Origin: Alphaproteobacteria bacterium
Lineage (GTDB): Bacteria > Pseudomonadota > Alphaproteobacteria > UBA8366
Length of the DNA stretch: 64,000 nt
Assembly (NCBI GenBank): GCA_021774335.1
Contig: JAJFJD010000005.1
Span: 81,632 to 145,631 of the forward strand
Reading direction: 5' to 3'
This document shows, in pieces, positions 51,576 through 60,160 of the stretch. The stretch's first letter is position 1. Each line of letters opens with the position of its first letter. A model generated the notes under the pieces. The model made no database searches, was not told the DNA's origin, and was given only the letters and a program-made list of their open reading frames with translations. The position numbers were made by a program, and so were the translations under genes.

Positions 51576-52625
51576 ATGGATTCAATGCAAAGCACGTTGT
51601 TGGTGGGGTCGGCCCGGCCGGGCGGTCTCGGTGGCATGTACCGGCTCGGGGCCGGCGGCGGCGAGTGGCAACACCTTGGCGGCGGGCTTCCCGATAAGCT
51701 TCAGGTGAATAGCGTCGTGCAGCGGCCCGGCACGCCGTCAGAACTATTTATCGGCACGCATTCCGGCCTGTTCCACAGCACCGACGGCGGCGATAGCTGG
51801 ACCGAGATGGGGTTGGCGAAGGAATACACCGCGATCTATTCCATCCTGCTGCATCCGTCCGATCCGGACACGATCTATGCCGGGATGGACGGCACCGTGA
51901 TCCATAAGACCGAGGATGGTGGTGCTACCTGGCGGAAGCTTGCGACCGTGCAGCCGGAAGGCGCGATCACCGGCTGTTTCCCGGTGCGTGTGCTGCGGAT
52001 GGCAGCCGATCCCGCCAATCCGGACGAGGTTTACGCGGCGCTCGAAGTCGGCGGCGTGATTCGCAGCCTGGACGGCGGCGCGACCTGGGAAGACATCAGC
52101 CATGGCCTGCTCGACCTTTCGACGCAGCCGCATCTTCGCAACCACATCCTGAGTGACGACGACACCGAGGGTATGATGGACCTGCATGCGGTTGCCGTCA
52201 GCGCCGAACAGCCGGGCAAGATCTGGGCCGCCAACCGCATGGGCCTCTTTGTCAGTGAAGATAAGGGCGACACCTGGGCCGAGTTCGGCATCGGCCGATT
52301 TTCTGATCTGACCTATGGCCGTGATTTAAAGGTCAGCCCGCATGATCCGGCGGTGTTTCTGGCCGCGCTCAGCGATTCGTCGCGCGGCGTCGCGGGCTCG
52401 CTCTACCGCAGTGCCGATACGGGCGCGACCTGGCAGCGGATCGATCACGACATTTCTATCGAGAGCACGTTGATGACCGTTTCGATCGATCCGTCCGACC
52501 CCGGCTTGGTCGTCTGCGCCTCCCGGTTGGGTCAGGTATTCGGGACGGAAGACGGTGGCGCGACCTGGCAATCCTGCCCGCTGCCCGATGGCGTCGAAGA
52601 CGTCCGTGCGGTGGTCTCGATCTAG
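51576..52625 (+). CDS. BNR/sialidase-like beta-propeller protein
   Basis: A 349-residue protein built of repeats containing Asp-box motifs: STDGGDSWTEM, TEDGGATWRKL, SLDGGATWEDI, SEDKGDTWAEF, SADTGATWQRI and TEDGGATWQSC, about every 45-50 residues. This gives a propeller similar to sialidase or YCF48/VPS10 folds. No signal peptide is seen, and catalytic sialidase residues are not apparent. Such cytoplasmic propellers are common and mostly uncharacterised. Confidence 0.85.
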   Translation: MDSMQSTLLVGSARPGGLGGMYRLGAGGGEWQHLGGGLPDKLQVNSVVQRPGTPSELFIGTHSGLFHSTDGGDSWTEMGLAKEYTAIYSILLHPSDPDTIYAGMDGTVIHKTEDGGATWRKLATVQPEGAITGCFPVRVLRMAADPANPDEVYAALEVGGVIRSLDGGATWEDISHGLLDLSTQPHLRNHILSDDDTEGMMDLHAVAVSAEQPGKIWAANRMGLFVSEDKGDTWAEFGIGRFSDLTYGRDLKVSPHDPAVFLAALSDSSRGVAGSLYRSADTGATWQRIDHDISIESTLMTVSIDPSDPGLVVCASRLGQVFGTEDGGATWQSCPLPDGVEDVRAVVSI

Positions 52626-52641
52626 CCGCACCTGTCGTGGG

Positions 52642-53748
52642 TCAGACGCGCAGGAACAGCTTCTTCCGGTAGAGCGCCCACAGCGCCAGCCAGTGCAGCC
52701 CGGTGACCGCCGCGATCAGTAGAATTGCGAGCACCGGTGCGACTGCCAGATCCTTGATCATCGCGAACAGCGGGTAGGCGACGAAGCGCGCGGTCATGTA
52801 GATCGCGATCGAGTTGACGCCGATCACGACGAAGAAGAACGACCAGCGCCGCCACCGCATCACGTCGATCACATACAGGAAGAAGGCGAACAACAGCATC
52901 GACGCCCCGGCCGCCAGCAGGTCGAAGGTCACGGTCCAGACAGCTTTGATCGGCGGGTAGTAGGGAGCGAGCAGCGCACCGGCTGCGATCGTGGCGGTTC
53001 CCGCGAAGGCGAGGAGGATCGGCGTGCGCGCAGCACTCGATGGCGATTGCAGGAGAAGCGCCCCGGCGAACGCGCCCGACAGCGTGACCGCCGCGCCGGA
53101 AAAGGTCGACAGAATGCCCTCGGGATCGTAGCTGCCGCCGTAGAGTCGGCCCGGCAAGAATGCCCGGTCGATCCAGCCGTTGACGATGCCGACCGGCGTC
53201 AGCACACCTGCCCCGTGGCCGGGCACGGGAACCCAAAGTTGCAGGGTCGCGACGGTCAACAGGATCGCGACCAAGGCGACTGCACGCCACATCCAACGGT
53301 CCAACAGGATAAGGACCGCCGCGGCGATCAGATAGGCGATGCCGATCTGACCCAACACGCTGGCCACCCGGAATTTCGCGGGGTCCAGCGACCAGCCGAA
53401 ATTATAGATGATTCCGAGGACAACCAGGATCGCCGCCCGCCGTGCCGCGCGACCGATCGCGGCCGTTTTTCCGTCCGCCGCCATGCGGCCTTGTTCCATC
53501 GACAGGGTCAGCGACACGCCGGACAGGAACATGAACAAGGGAAAGACCAGGTCGTAGACATGTACGCCGGCCCAGACCGCATGCTTCAACTGATCCGAGG
53601 CGGCGGCCAGCCACGCCCAACTTGTTGCCAGCGCCGCCGCGTGCACCAGGTGATCGCCGCCCATGATCCAAAACATGTCGAATCCGCGCAGCGCATCGAG
53701 TGAGGCGAGGCGGGTTGGTTTGGAGATTTGGTCCCTATGCTCGGACAT
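52642..53748 (-). CDS. DUF5009/HGSNAT-like multi-pass acyltransferase
   Basis: A 368-residue membrane protein with about ten helices. Its start, RLASLDALRGFDMFWIMGGDHL, is the hallmark of the heparan-alpha-glucosaminide N-acetyltransferase-like family (DUF5009). YDLVFPLFMFLSGVSL follows, and FFFVVIGVNSIAIYM is near the end. These proteins are thought to move acetyl groups across the membrane to sugars. It lies next to the SMP-30 genes in the same orientation (15 bp). Confidence 0.85.
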   Translation of the reverse strand: MSEHRDQISKPTRLASLDALRGFDMFWIMGGDHLVHAAALATSWAWLAAASDQLKHAVWAGVHVYDLVFPLFMFLSGVSLTLSMEQGRMAADGKTAAIGRAARRAAILVVLGIIYNFGWSLDPAKFRVASVLGQIGIAYLIAAAVLILLDRWMWRAVALVAILLTVATLQLWVPVPGHGAGVLTPVGIVNGWIDRAFLPGRLYGGSYDPEGILSTFSGAAVTLSGAFAGALLLQSPSSAARTPILLAFAGTATIAAGALLAPYYPPIKAVWTVTFDLLAAGASMLLFAFFLYVIDVMRWRRWSFFFVVIGVNSIAIYMTARFVAYPLFAMIKDLAVAPVLAILLIAAVTGLHWLALWALYRKKLFLRV

Positions 53749-53763
53749 CGTCCGTAGCCTCGC

Positions 53764-54639
53764 TCACCCCGCGAAGAATGGCTCGGCGATTCCCTTGGCG
53801 CCGGTGCCGTGGATCGCGAACAGGCCGCCTGCCTGCGGCTGTGCGTCCTTCTCGTCGTCCTGCACGAAGATCGTGGCCGAGGTGACGTAGAGGATGTCCA
53901 GGTCCTTGCCGCCGAAAGTGCACATCGTCGGGTATCGCACCGGCAGGCGGATCGTATCGACGATGGTGCCCGCGGGATCGTATTTCGCGATCTGCCAGTC
54001 ATGGATATGGGCGCACCAGTAATAGCCGTCGGCGTCGATGGTGGCGCCGTCGATGCTGCCGGGAATGTCGGCGGTCGAGGTGAACACGCGCTTGTTGCTG
54101 ATTGCACCCGTCGCGATGTCGAAGTCGTAGTTGTAGCAAACGCGGCTGCGCGAATCGGAATAGTACATGGTCTTGTTGTCCGGGCTCCACGCGATGCCGT
54201 TCGATACCGTGATGCCGGTATCCATCTTGTGGCAGGTCAAGTCCGGGTCGAGCCGGTAGAGCGAGCCGCCCTTGCCGCCGCTGTCGTCCAGGCTGCCGCA
54301 CCAGTAGCGGCCCATGCGGTCGCACTTGCCGTCGTTCAGCCGGTTGTCGGCGAGACCGGGCTCGGGGTCGGTGATCAGGTCGACCGCACCGGATTCGGGG
54401 TCCACGAAATGAAATCCCGATTTTAGCCCGGCGACGATGCCGCCTTGTTCGCGGAACACGAAAGAGCCGAGCAGGTCCGGCATCTCCCACTCATCGACCG
54501 ACCCGGTCTTGGGGTCGAGCCGTTGGATGCGTGGTTTGCCCTTGCTGTCGGCCCAATAGATCGACTGCTCGCGCGGGTTCCAGATCGGTCCTTCGCCGAG
54601 GGCGTTGCCTGCATCCACAAGACATTCGATTTCCGGCAT
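53764..54639 (-). CDS. SMP-30/gluconolactonase family protein, copy A
   Basis: A 291-residue beta-propeller lactonase. ATG 54639 is preceded by AAAGGA. Metal-site elements are visible: GEGPIWN (Glu), NDGKCDRMGRYWCGS (Asn, Asp), and SNGIAWSPDNKTMYYSDS (Asn, Asp). Members hydrolyse sugar lactones to aldonic acids. About half identical by eye to the neighbouring copy, with co-linear motifs, so a tandem duplication. Confidence 0.9.
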   Translation of the reverse strand: MPEIECLVDAGNALGEGPIWNPREQSIYWADSKGKPRIQRLDPKTGSVDEWEMPDLLGSFVFREQGGIVAGLKSGFHFVDPESGAVDLITDPEPGLADNRLNDGKCDRMGRYWCGSLDDSGGKGGSLYRLDPDLTCHKMDTGITVSNGIAWSPDNKTMYYSDSRSRVCYNYDFDIATGAISNKRVFTSTADIPGSIDGATIDADGYYWCAHIHDWQIAKYDPAGTIVDTIRLPVRYPTMCTFGGKDLDILYVTSATIFVQDDEKDAQPQAGGLFAIHGTGAKGIAEPFFAG

Positions 54640-54644
54640 GACGG

Positions 54645-55523
54645 TTATCCTTTGAAATAGGGTTCGACGAGTCCCGTGGCGCCCGTCCCGTGAACGGCGA
54701 ACAGGCCGCCGGCATGCGGCTGTTGTTCCGCCTCGCCAGGCTCCAGGAAGCGGGTGGCGGAAACGACATAGAGGATATCCATGTTCGCCCCGCCGAAGGT
54801 GCACATGGTGGGCTGGCGCACCGGCAGGCGCACCCGATCGACCGGCGTGCCGTCGGGCGCGTATTTGCCGATGCACCAGTCATGCACTTCGGCGCACCAG
54901 TAGAAGCCGTCCGCATCGACCGTCGCGCCGTCGATGCGGAACGGCCTGTCGGTGGTGTCGACGATGATGCGACGGTCGCTCACATCGCCGGTATCGATGT
55001 CGTAATCGTAGGCGTAGAGCGCTTCCTTCCGCGTGTCGGAGAAATACATCGTCTTGTTGTCCGGGCTCCAGGCGATGCCGTTCGAGCAGATGATGTCCGT
55101 ATCCAGCTTGTGGCAGGACAGGTCCGGGTCGAGCCGGTAGAGCGAAGCAGTCGGTTTCGCCAAGCCCTCGTCCATCGAGCCGCACCAGAAACGGCCGGCG
55201 CGGTCGCATTTGCCGTCGTTCATCCGGTTACCGTCCATCCCGGGTTCGGGATCGACGATATAGTCGATCTTCATGTCGTCGAGATTGTCGATAAAGGCGA
55301 AGCCCGACTTCATCGCGGCGCAAATTCCGCCCTGCTCGCGGAACACGATGCAGCCGACCGATTCGGGCGTCGGCCAGACACGGTGCTCGCCGGTCGCCGG
55401 ATCGTATCGCTGGATGTTCGGTTTCAGGTTGTCGCACCAATAAAGCATCTGCTCCACGGGATGCCAGATCACGCCCTCGCCGAGAATGTCCTTTGAGTCG
55501 ATCAGCAGTTCGACGTCGGCCAT
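54645..55523 (-). CDS. SMP-30/gluconolactonase family protein, copy B
   Basis: A 292-residue paralogue of the gene 5 bp downstream, with GEGVIWHPVEQMLYWCD, NDGKCDRAGRFWCGSMDEG and SNGIAWSPDNKTMYFSDTR carrying the divalent-metal ligands. The adjacent IlvD/Edd-type dehydratase suggests a pathway lactone to sugar acid to 2-keto-3-deoxy acid. Which sugar is unknown; two lactonases may mean two sugars or both anomers. Confidence 0.9.
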   Translation of the reverse strand: MADVELLIDSKDILGEGVIWHPVEQMLYWCDNLKPNIQRYDPATGEHRVWPTPESVGCIVFREQGGICAAMKSGFAFIDNLDDMKIDYIVDPEPGMDGNRMNDGKCDRAGRFWCGSMDEGLAKPTASLYRLDPDLSCHKLDTDIICSNGIAWSPDNKTMYFSDTRKEALYAYDYDIDTGDVSDRRIIVDTTDRPFRIDGATVDADGFYWCAEVHDWCIGKYAPDGTPVDRVRLPVRQPTMCTFGGANMDILYVVSATRFLEPGEAEQQPHAGGLFAVHGTGATGLVEPYFKG

Positions 55524-55527
55524 CGGG

Positions 55528-57228
55528 TCACTCCGCGTCTTGTTTCAGGAAATCAAAATCGCAGCCCTCGGGGGCTTGCAACACATGGTCCGCGTAGAGC
55601 CGCTTGTAGCCGCGCTTCGGGTCGGCGAGGTCGGCGGTCGCCTTGCGCTTCGCCAGTTCGGCGTCGTCGACCAACAGGTCGAGCCGTCGGTCCTCAACGC
55701 TAAGGCGGATGCGGTCGCCATTCCTGACCCGCGACAGCGGCCCGCCGGTCGCGGCCTCCGGCGCGATATGCAGGATGATCGTGCCGAAGGCGGTGCCGCT
55801 CATTCGCGCGTCGGACAGGCGCACCATGTCCTTCACGCCCTGCTTTGCCAGCTTGCCGGGGATCGGGAGGTAACCGGCCTCCGGCATGCCGCTCTGGCTT
55901 TTCGGGCCGGCGTTCTGCAGAACCAAAAAATCGTCAGGGGTCACGTCGAGATCCGGATCGTCGATCCGGTCGGCGAGGTCGGCCAGGGACGAAAAGACGA
56001 CTGCGCGGCCTTCATTCTCGAACAGCGACTCTTCGGCGGCCGAACGTTTCAGGATTGCGCCGTCGGGCGCCAGCGATCCGAACAGTGCCACCAAACCGCC
56101 TTGCGGATAGACGGGATCGTCGAAGTGGTGAACGACGTCGTGGTCGACATATCCCGGCGGTGTCGCCAGCCGCTCGCCGAGCGTTTCGCCTGCGACCGTA
56201 ATGCAGTCCAGGTGTAGCAGCGGCTTCAGCTCATGCAGCACGGGCCCTAGTCCTCCGGCGGCGAACAGGTCTTCCATGTAATACGGGCCGGTCGGTTTCA
56301 GGTCGACCAGAACCGGCGTCTCATCGCTGATCGCGTTCAGCCGGTCGAGAGAGATGTCGATTCCGCGCCGGCCGGCGACGGCGGTCAGGTGGATGATCGC
56401 ATTGGTCGACCCACCGATGGCGAGTAGCACTCGAAGCGCGTTCTCGACCGACTTCTCGGTGATGATCTGGCTCGGCGTCAGCTTCTCCTGCGCCAGTTCG
56501 ACGGCGCGCGCGCCCGACGCTTCGGCGGCGCGCAACCGGTCGGCATGGACGGCGGGGATCGAGGCGGTGCCAGGGAGGATCATGCCCAGTGTCTCGGCGA
56601 TGCAGGCCATCGTGCTGGCGGTGCCCATCACCGCGCAGGTGCCGGCGGTGGTCGCCAGGCTGCCTTCGACCTCGCTGATCTCGGTGCCGGAGACTTCGCC
56701 CGCCCGATAGCGCGCCCAAAAGCGGCGGCAGTCGGTGCAGGCGCCGAGGCGCTCTCCTTTATACAGGCTGGTCATCATCGGACCGGCGACCACATGGATC
56801 GCGGGAATATCCGCCGAGGCCGATCCCATGAGCTGCGCCGGCAGGGTCTTGTCGCAGCCGCCGAGCAGGACAACGGCGTCCATCGGTTGGGCGCTGACCA
56901 TTTCCTCCACGTCCATCGACATGAGGTTGCGGTACATCATGCTGGTTGGGTTGAGGAAGGTCTCGCCGAGCGAGATCGTCGGGAAATCGATTGGCAAGCC
57001 GCCGGCGGCCAACACGCCGCGCTTGGTCGCTTCGATCAGTTCCGGAAAATGGCGGTGGCAATTGTTGTACCCGCTGGCTGACTGCGCGATGCCGATGACC
57101 GGGCGGTTCAGGATCTCATCCGAATAGCCCATCGACTTGGCAAAGGACCGCCGAAGATAGAGTGAGAAATCCGCGTCGCCGTAATTGGTGAGGCCGCGTG
57201 CGAGACCGTGTTTGGGCTTGTCCGCCAT
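55528..57228 (-). CDS. IlvD/Edd-family sugar-acid dehydratase
   Basis: A 566-residue Fe-S dehydratase. Likely cluster ligands are Cys57 (YNNCHRHF), Cys125 (GGCDKT) and Cys198 (GTCAVMGTASTM). IGGSTNAIIHL and SDARMSGTAFGTIILHIAPE are also family marks. The context with two sugar lactonases argues for a sugar-acid dehydratase (arabonate/xylonate/gluconate class) rather than biosynthetic IlvD. First gene of the leftward lactonase operon. Confidence 0.88.
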   Translation of the reverse strand: MADKPKHGLARGLTNYGDADFSLYLRRSFAKSMGYSDEILNRPVIGIAQSASGYNNCHRHFPELIEATKRGVLAAGGLPIDFPTISLGETFLNPTSMMYRNLMSMDVEEMVSAQPMDAVVLLGGCDKTLPAQLMGSASADIPAIHVVAGPMMTSLYKGERLGACTDCRRFWARYRAGEVSGTEISEVEGSLATTAGTCAVMGTASTMACIAETLGMILPGTASIPAVHADRLRAAEASGARAVELAQEKLTPSQIITEKSVENALRVLLAIGGSTNAIIHLTAVAGRRGIDISLDRLNAISDETPVLVDLKPTGPYYMEDLFAAGGLGPVLHELKPLLHLDCITVAGETLGERLATPPGYVDHDVVHHFDDPVYPQGGLVALFGSLAPDGAILKRSAAEESLFENEGRAVVFSSLADLADRIDDPDLDVTPDDFLVLQNAGPKSQSGMPEAGYLPIPGKLAKQGVKDMVRLSDARMSGTAFGTIILHIAPEAATGGPLSRVRNGDRIRLSVEDRRLDLLVDDAELAKRKATADLADPKRGYKRLYADHVLQAPEGCDFDFLKQDAE

Positions 57229-57373
57229 AGGAGTCCTCTGGATGTGCCCGCAGGGGCTGCGGGGTCGTGGATATCTGATTGGAATGTCAGGGTCGCATGG
57301 TCGCTGGCCATGATCAAATAGACGTGGGACCGTTGCATCATACGCTGCGGTCGCGCTCTATTTGGACTGCTTC

Positions 57374-58951
57374 TTACTGGCAGTTGCCCGCGCCGTTGAG
57401 AATCAGGATGTAGGAGAGTCGCGCCATCCGGCCGTGGCCGTGGTGCATCGGGGCGCTGAGAATGGCGCCCTTGGTACGGTTGTCCAGCTTCGTTTCGACG
57501 AGGCGGTGGGCACTCTTGAGGACCATGTCGTTGCGTTGCCCATCCTTCTGCGGCGTCCAGAGAATCAGGCATTGGCCGGGATCCTTGGCATCCCGCGGCG
57601 GCAGAACCGGCGTCGGCGGATGGTCGACCAATGCGATGTATTGCCAATCGAGCAGGCTGATGAACCGGGACTCGGGGAAGTAGGGCCGCAGGTTGCCTGC
57701 CAGCGGATAGCCTAGCCAGTCACCGATCACCGTGCCCTTCTTGAACCCGGCGGCCTTGAGTTGCCGGGCAAAGTCCGCATAGGGCATGTGGTAGTAGCCT
57801 TTGCTCTTGCGGAGCGGATCGACGAAATACTTCACGACGACCGCGGACGGCACGATCAGCGCAAACGCCAGAAGAGCGGTCGCGCAGAAATTGATGGCAC
57901 GGTCGGTCGTCCCGGCCGCCTGGACCCGGGCGAAGAAGTAGACCGGGAACAGGTACAACAGGAACATGTAATGGATGCGGACGCGCGAAACGCCCAATGC
58001 CAGGACACCGACGGCCGTTATGGTCAACATGATCAGAAAGGTGACGCCGAGCAGACGCCGGTACCGTTCGGATAATGCGGTCCGTGTCCCGGGGCGCAGA
58101 AACGCGCGTGGGAACAGGACGATGAGGACGACGATCAGCGGCAATAAGAAGCTGAGCACGGCATTGCCGGTTTCGATCAGGCCGCCGATCTCGATGCCGC
58201 TATCGGTTTTGGGCATGAACCGGTCGCGCGCCAGTAACGTTAGCCACTCCCGTTCCGTCCAAAGCCAAAGATAATGCGGCAGCGCCAGCGCAATGGCTAT
58301 CGCAGCGCTGACGAGTGTCCGGGCGCTTGCCAGGCGGCTGCGTAATTCCTTATCCGCGAGGGCAGCGGGTAATAGTGCGGCCAGGAACAAGGCGTAGTTA
58401 TATTTCGATAGCAGACCGATCCCGATCGCTATACCGAACATGATGAAGGACGAAAGGTCGTTGCGCCGTTCGACCCGGAGCAGTGCGGCGAAAGTGAAGC
58501 AGAGCGATGCCGCCAGCAACACGGAGTGGGTGTAGTGGAAAGTCGAGTCCCAGGAAACGTAGTAGATCGCAAGCGGGGACAGCGCAGCCAGGGCGGCGAG
58601 CTTTTCATCCTCCAGCACGATCCGCGCGGCGTGATGAAGCAACCAGATGCTGATCGCCAACAGGGAGAATTTTACCGAAACGACCGCGGCGATCGAGACA
58701 CCGAAGATCTGCTGCGACAGTGCGACGATCCAGGTGAATAGCGGCGGGTTCCGGACACCGTAGCCGAGCGCCCACCCCTGCGCCGAAATGAGCTGTTCCG
58801 CGTCATCCGCATCGGTGCCGGGGAACAGGAAGGAGCGCATCAGCCAGAGCACGCTCAACAGGCATCCCCAGGTCACCATGACGCCCCGCCCCGATAACGC
58901 GAAGCGGCCGACCGCCGCGGTAGTTCGATCCAGGAATGCCATCATGGCCAA
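57374..58951 (-). CDS. GT39/ArnT-like membrane glycosyltransferase
   Basis: A 525-residue polytopic protein of the PMT/ArnT type: FPGTDADDAEQLISAQGWALGYGVRNPPLFTW in the first periplasmic loop contains the catalytic-type Asp residues, followed by about ten helices and a C-terminal periplasmic domain. Such enzymes use polyprenyl-phosphate sugars on lipid A or other envelope acceptors. It follows LAB_N and GT2 genes, matching the lipid A sugar-transfer sets of rhizobia (RgtE/RgtF with RgtA-D). Start 58951; ATGs at 58945 and 58942 also possible. Confidence 0.85.
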   Translation of the reverse strand: MAMMAFLDRTTAAVGRFALSGRGVMVTWGCLLSVLWLMRSFLFPGTDADDAEQLISAQGWALGYGVRNPPLFTWIVALSQQIFGVSIAAVVSVKFSLLAISIWLLHHAARIVLEDEKLAALAALSPLAIYYVSWDSTFHYTHSVLLAASLCFTFAALLRVERRNDLSSFIMFGIAIGIGLLSKYNYALFLAALLPAALADKELRSRLASARTLVSAAIAIALALPHYLWLWTEREWLTLLARDRFMPKTDSGIEIGGLIETGNAVLSFLLPLIVVLIVLFPRAFLRPGTRTALSERYRRLLGVTFLIMLTITAVGVLALGVSRVRIHYMFLLYLFPVYFFARVQAAGTTDRAINFCATALLAFALIVPSAVVVKYFVDPLRKSKGYYHMPYADFARQLKAAGFKKGTVIGDWLGYPLAGNLRPYFPESRFISLLDWQYIALVDHPPTPVLPPRDAKDPGQCLILWTPQKDGQRNDMVLKSAHRLVETKLDNRTKGAILSAPMHHGHGRMARLSYILILNGAGNCQ

Positions 58952-58966
58952 CGCTACCGAACCGGG

Positions 58967-59260
58967 TCAGGCGCTGTCCGGAGCGGGATTCTGCGCGTCA
59001 AGTCGCCGCTGCCGGTGAACGAAGTAGAGGTTCCGGCTGTAGATGAGCAGCCCCGCGCCCTGTCCGACGATGAAGACGGGGTCCCCTTTGTAGATTGCAT
59101 AGGCCAGTAATGTGGCGCCGCCAAGCAGGCTGAAATACCAGAAGGCGACCGGGATGATGCTCTTGCCTTGCCGCTCGCTGAAGATCCACTGCACCAGAAA
59201 GCGCATGGAAAAGAACGCCTGTCCCACGAAGCCGATTACAAGCCACGTCGTTGCCGTCAT
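58967..59260 (-). CDS. LAB_N (lipid-A-disaccharide synthase N-terminal-like) membrane protein
   Basis: A 97-residue three-helix membrane protein matching the LAB_N domain: WLVIGFVGQAFFSMRFLVQWIFSERQGKSIIPVAFWYFSLLG and GQGAGLLIYSRNLYFV. It is a stand-alone small protein, not LpxB. In the rhizobial system a small protein of this sort cooperates with the GT2 enzyme in making polyprenyl-phosphate sugars. Four bp separate it from the GT2 gene. Confidence 0.9.
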   Translation of the reverse strand: MTATTWLVIGFVGQAFFSMRFLVQWIFSERQGKSIIPVAFWYFSLLGGATLLAYAIYKGDPVFIVGQGAGLLIYSRNLYFVHRQRRLDAQNPAPDSA

Positions 59261-59264
59261 TCGC

Positions 59265-60041
59265 TTAGTCCCTGTGATCTATTGTGGGAAGTTTGGTGCG
59301 CCGTTGCAGCCATAATACGCCGATCAGGTCGACGATGCCTGGCCACAATCGGTTATGGAACCCGTATTTTGAAATGCCGTGCTCGCGGTGCCGGTGCGAT
59401 ACCAGCGCCGTGATGACGGCGCCGCCATGCCGCTGCACGAGTGCTGGCAGGAAGCGATGCATGTGATCGAAATAGGGCAGCGCCAAGAAGATGTCGCGCC
59501 GGAACAGTTTGAGGCTGCATCCGGTATCGCTGATCCCGTCTTTCAGCAGCCCGCCGCGCACACCGTTCGCGATGCGCGATGATAACTTTCGGAACCAGTT
59601 ATCGTGTCGTTTCTCGCGCTGCCCCGCCACCATCGCAACCGGTTGCGCCGCCGCGTCGCGTGCCTCGATGAGTTTCAGGATGCCGGCAGGCGGGTTCTGC
59701 CCATCGCCGTCCAATGTGACCACCCAATCCGCTTTGGCGGCAGCGACGCCGCTTTGGGTTGCCGTGCTCTGGCCGCAGGCCTCGCGATGGCGGATCACGC
59801 GGAGCCAAGAATAGCCGGACTGCGCGGCCGTCAGCACCGCGTCGGTGCCGTCGCGGCTGCCGTCGTCGACGACGATCACTTCGAAGCGCAGTGCCGACAG
59901 ACAATCGCGAATTTCTTCGAGCAACGGCCCGATGTTGTCCACTTCGTCCTTCACGGGGATGACGACCGACAGCGCGGGCGCGTCGTTCGCGCCTACCGCG
60001 TGCCCCGCCGTGCTCGCCGTGTCCTGCTCCGACCTCTGCAT
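59265..60041 (-). CDS. Family 2 glycosyltransferase (polyprenyl-phosphate sugar synthase type)
   Basis: A 258-residue GT2 protein (dolichol-phosphate mannosyltransferase/ArnC-like, without long C-terminal helices). It has SVVIPVKDEVDNIGPLLEE, VVDDGSRDGTD, TLDGDGQNPP (DxD-like) and ISDTGCSLKLFRRDIF. It would charge undecaprenyl phosphate with a sugar for the GT39 enzyme. First of the three-gene set. Confidence 0.9.
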   Translation of the reverse strand: MQRSEQDTASTAGHAVGANDAPALSVVIPVKDEVDNIGPLLEEIRDCLSALRFEVIVVDDGSRDGTDAVLTAAQSGYSWLRVIRHREACGQSTATQSGVAAAKADWVVTLDGDGQNPPAGILKLIEARDAAAQPVAMVAGQREKRHDNWFRKLSSRIANGVRGGLLKDGISDTGCSLKLFRRDIFLALPYFDHMHRFLPALVQRHGGAVITALVSHRHREHGISKYGFHNRLWPGIVDLIGVLWLQRRTKLPTIDHRD

Positions 60042-60160
60042 GACCGTGTCCGGTAGCTGTTTGCCGTCCCCATCGTCCGGCGCACCGGTGATGGCTCGCT
60101 TTCCAAGCGTTAGGCCCGCGCGTTTTAGAGGATTGCCGTGGGTTTGGCGAGCCCCAAGCC

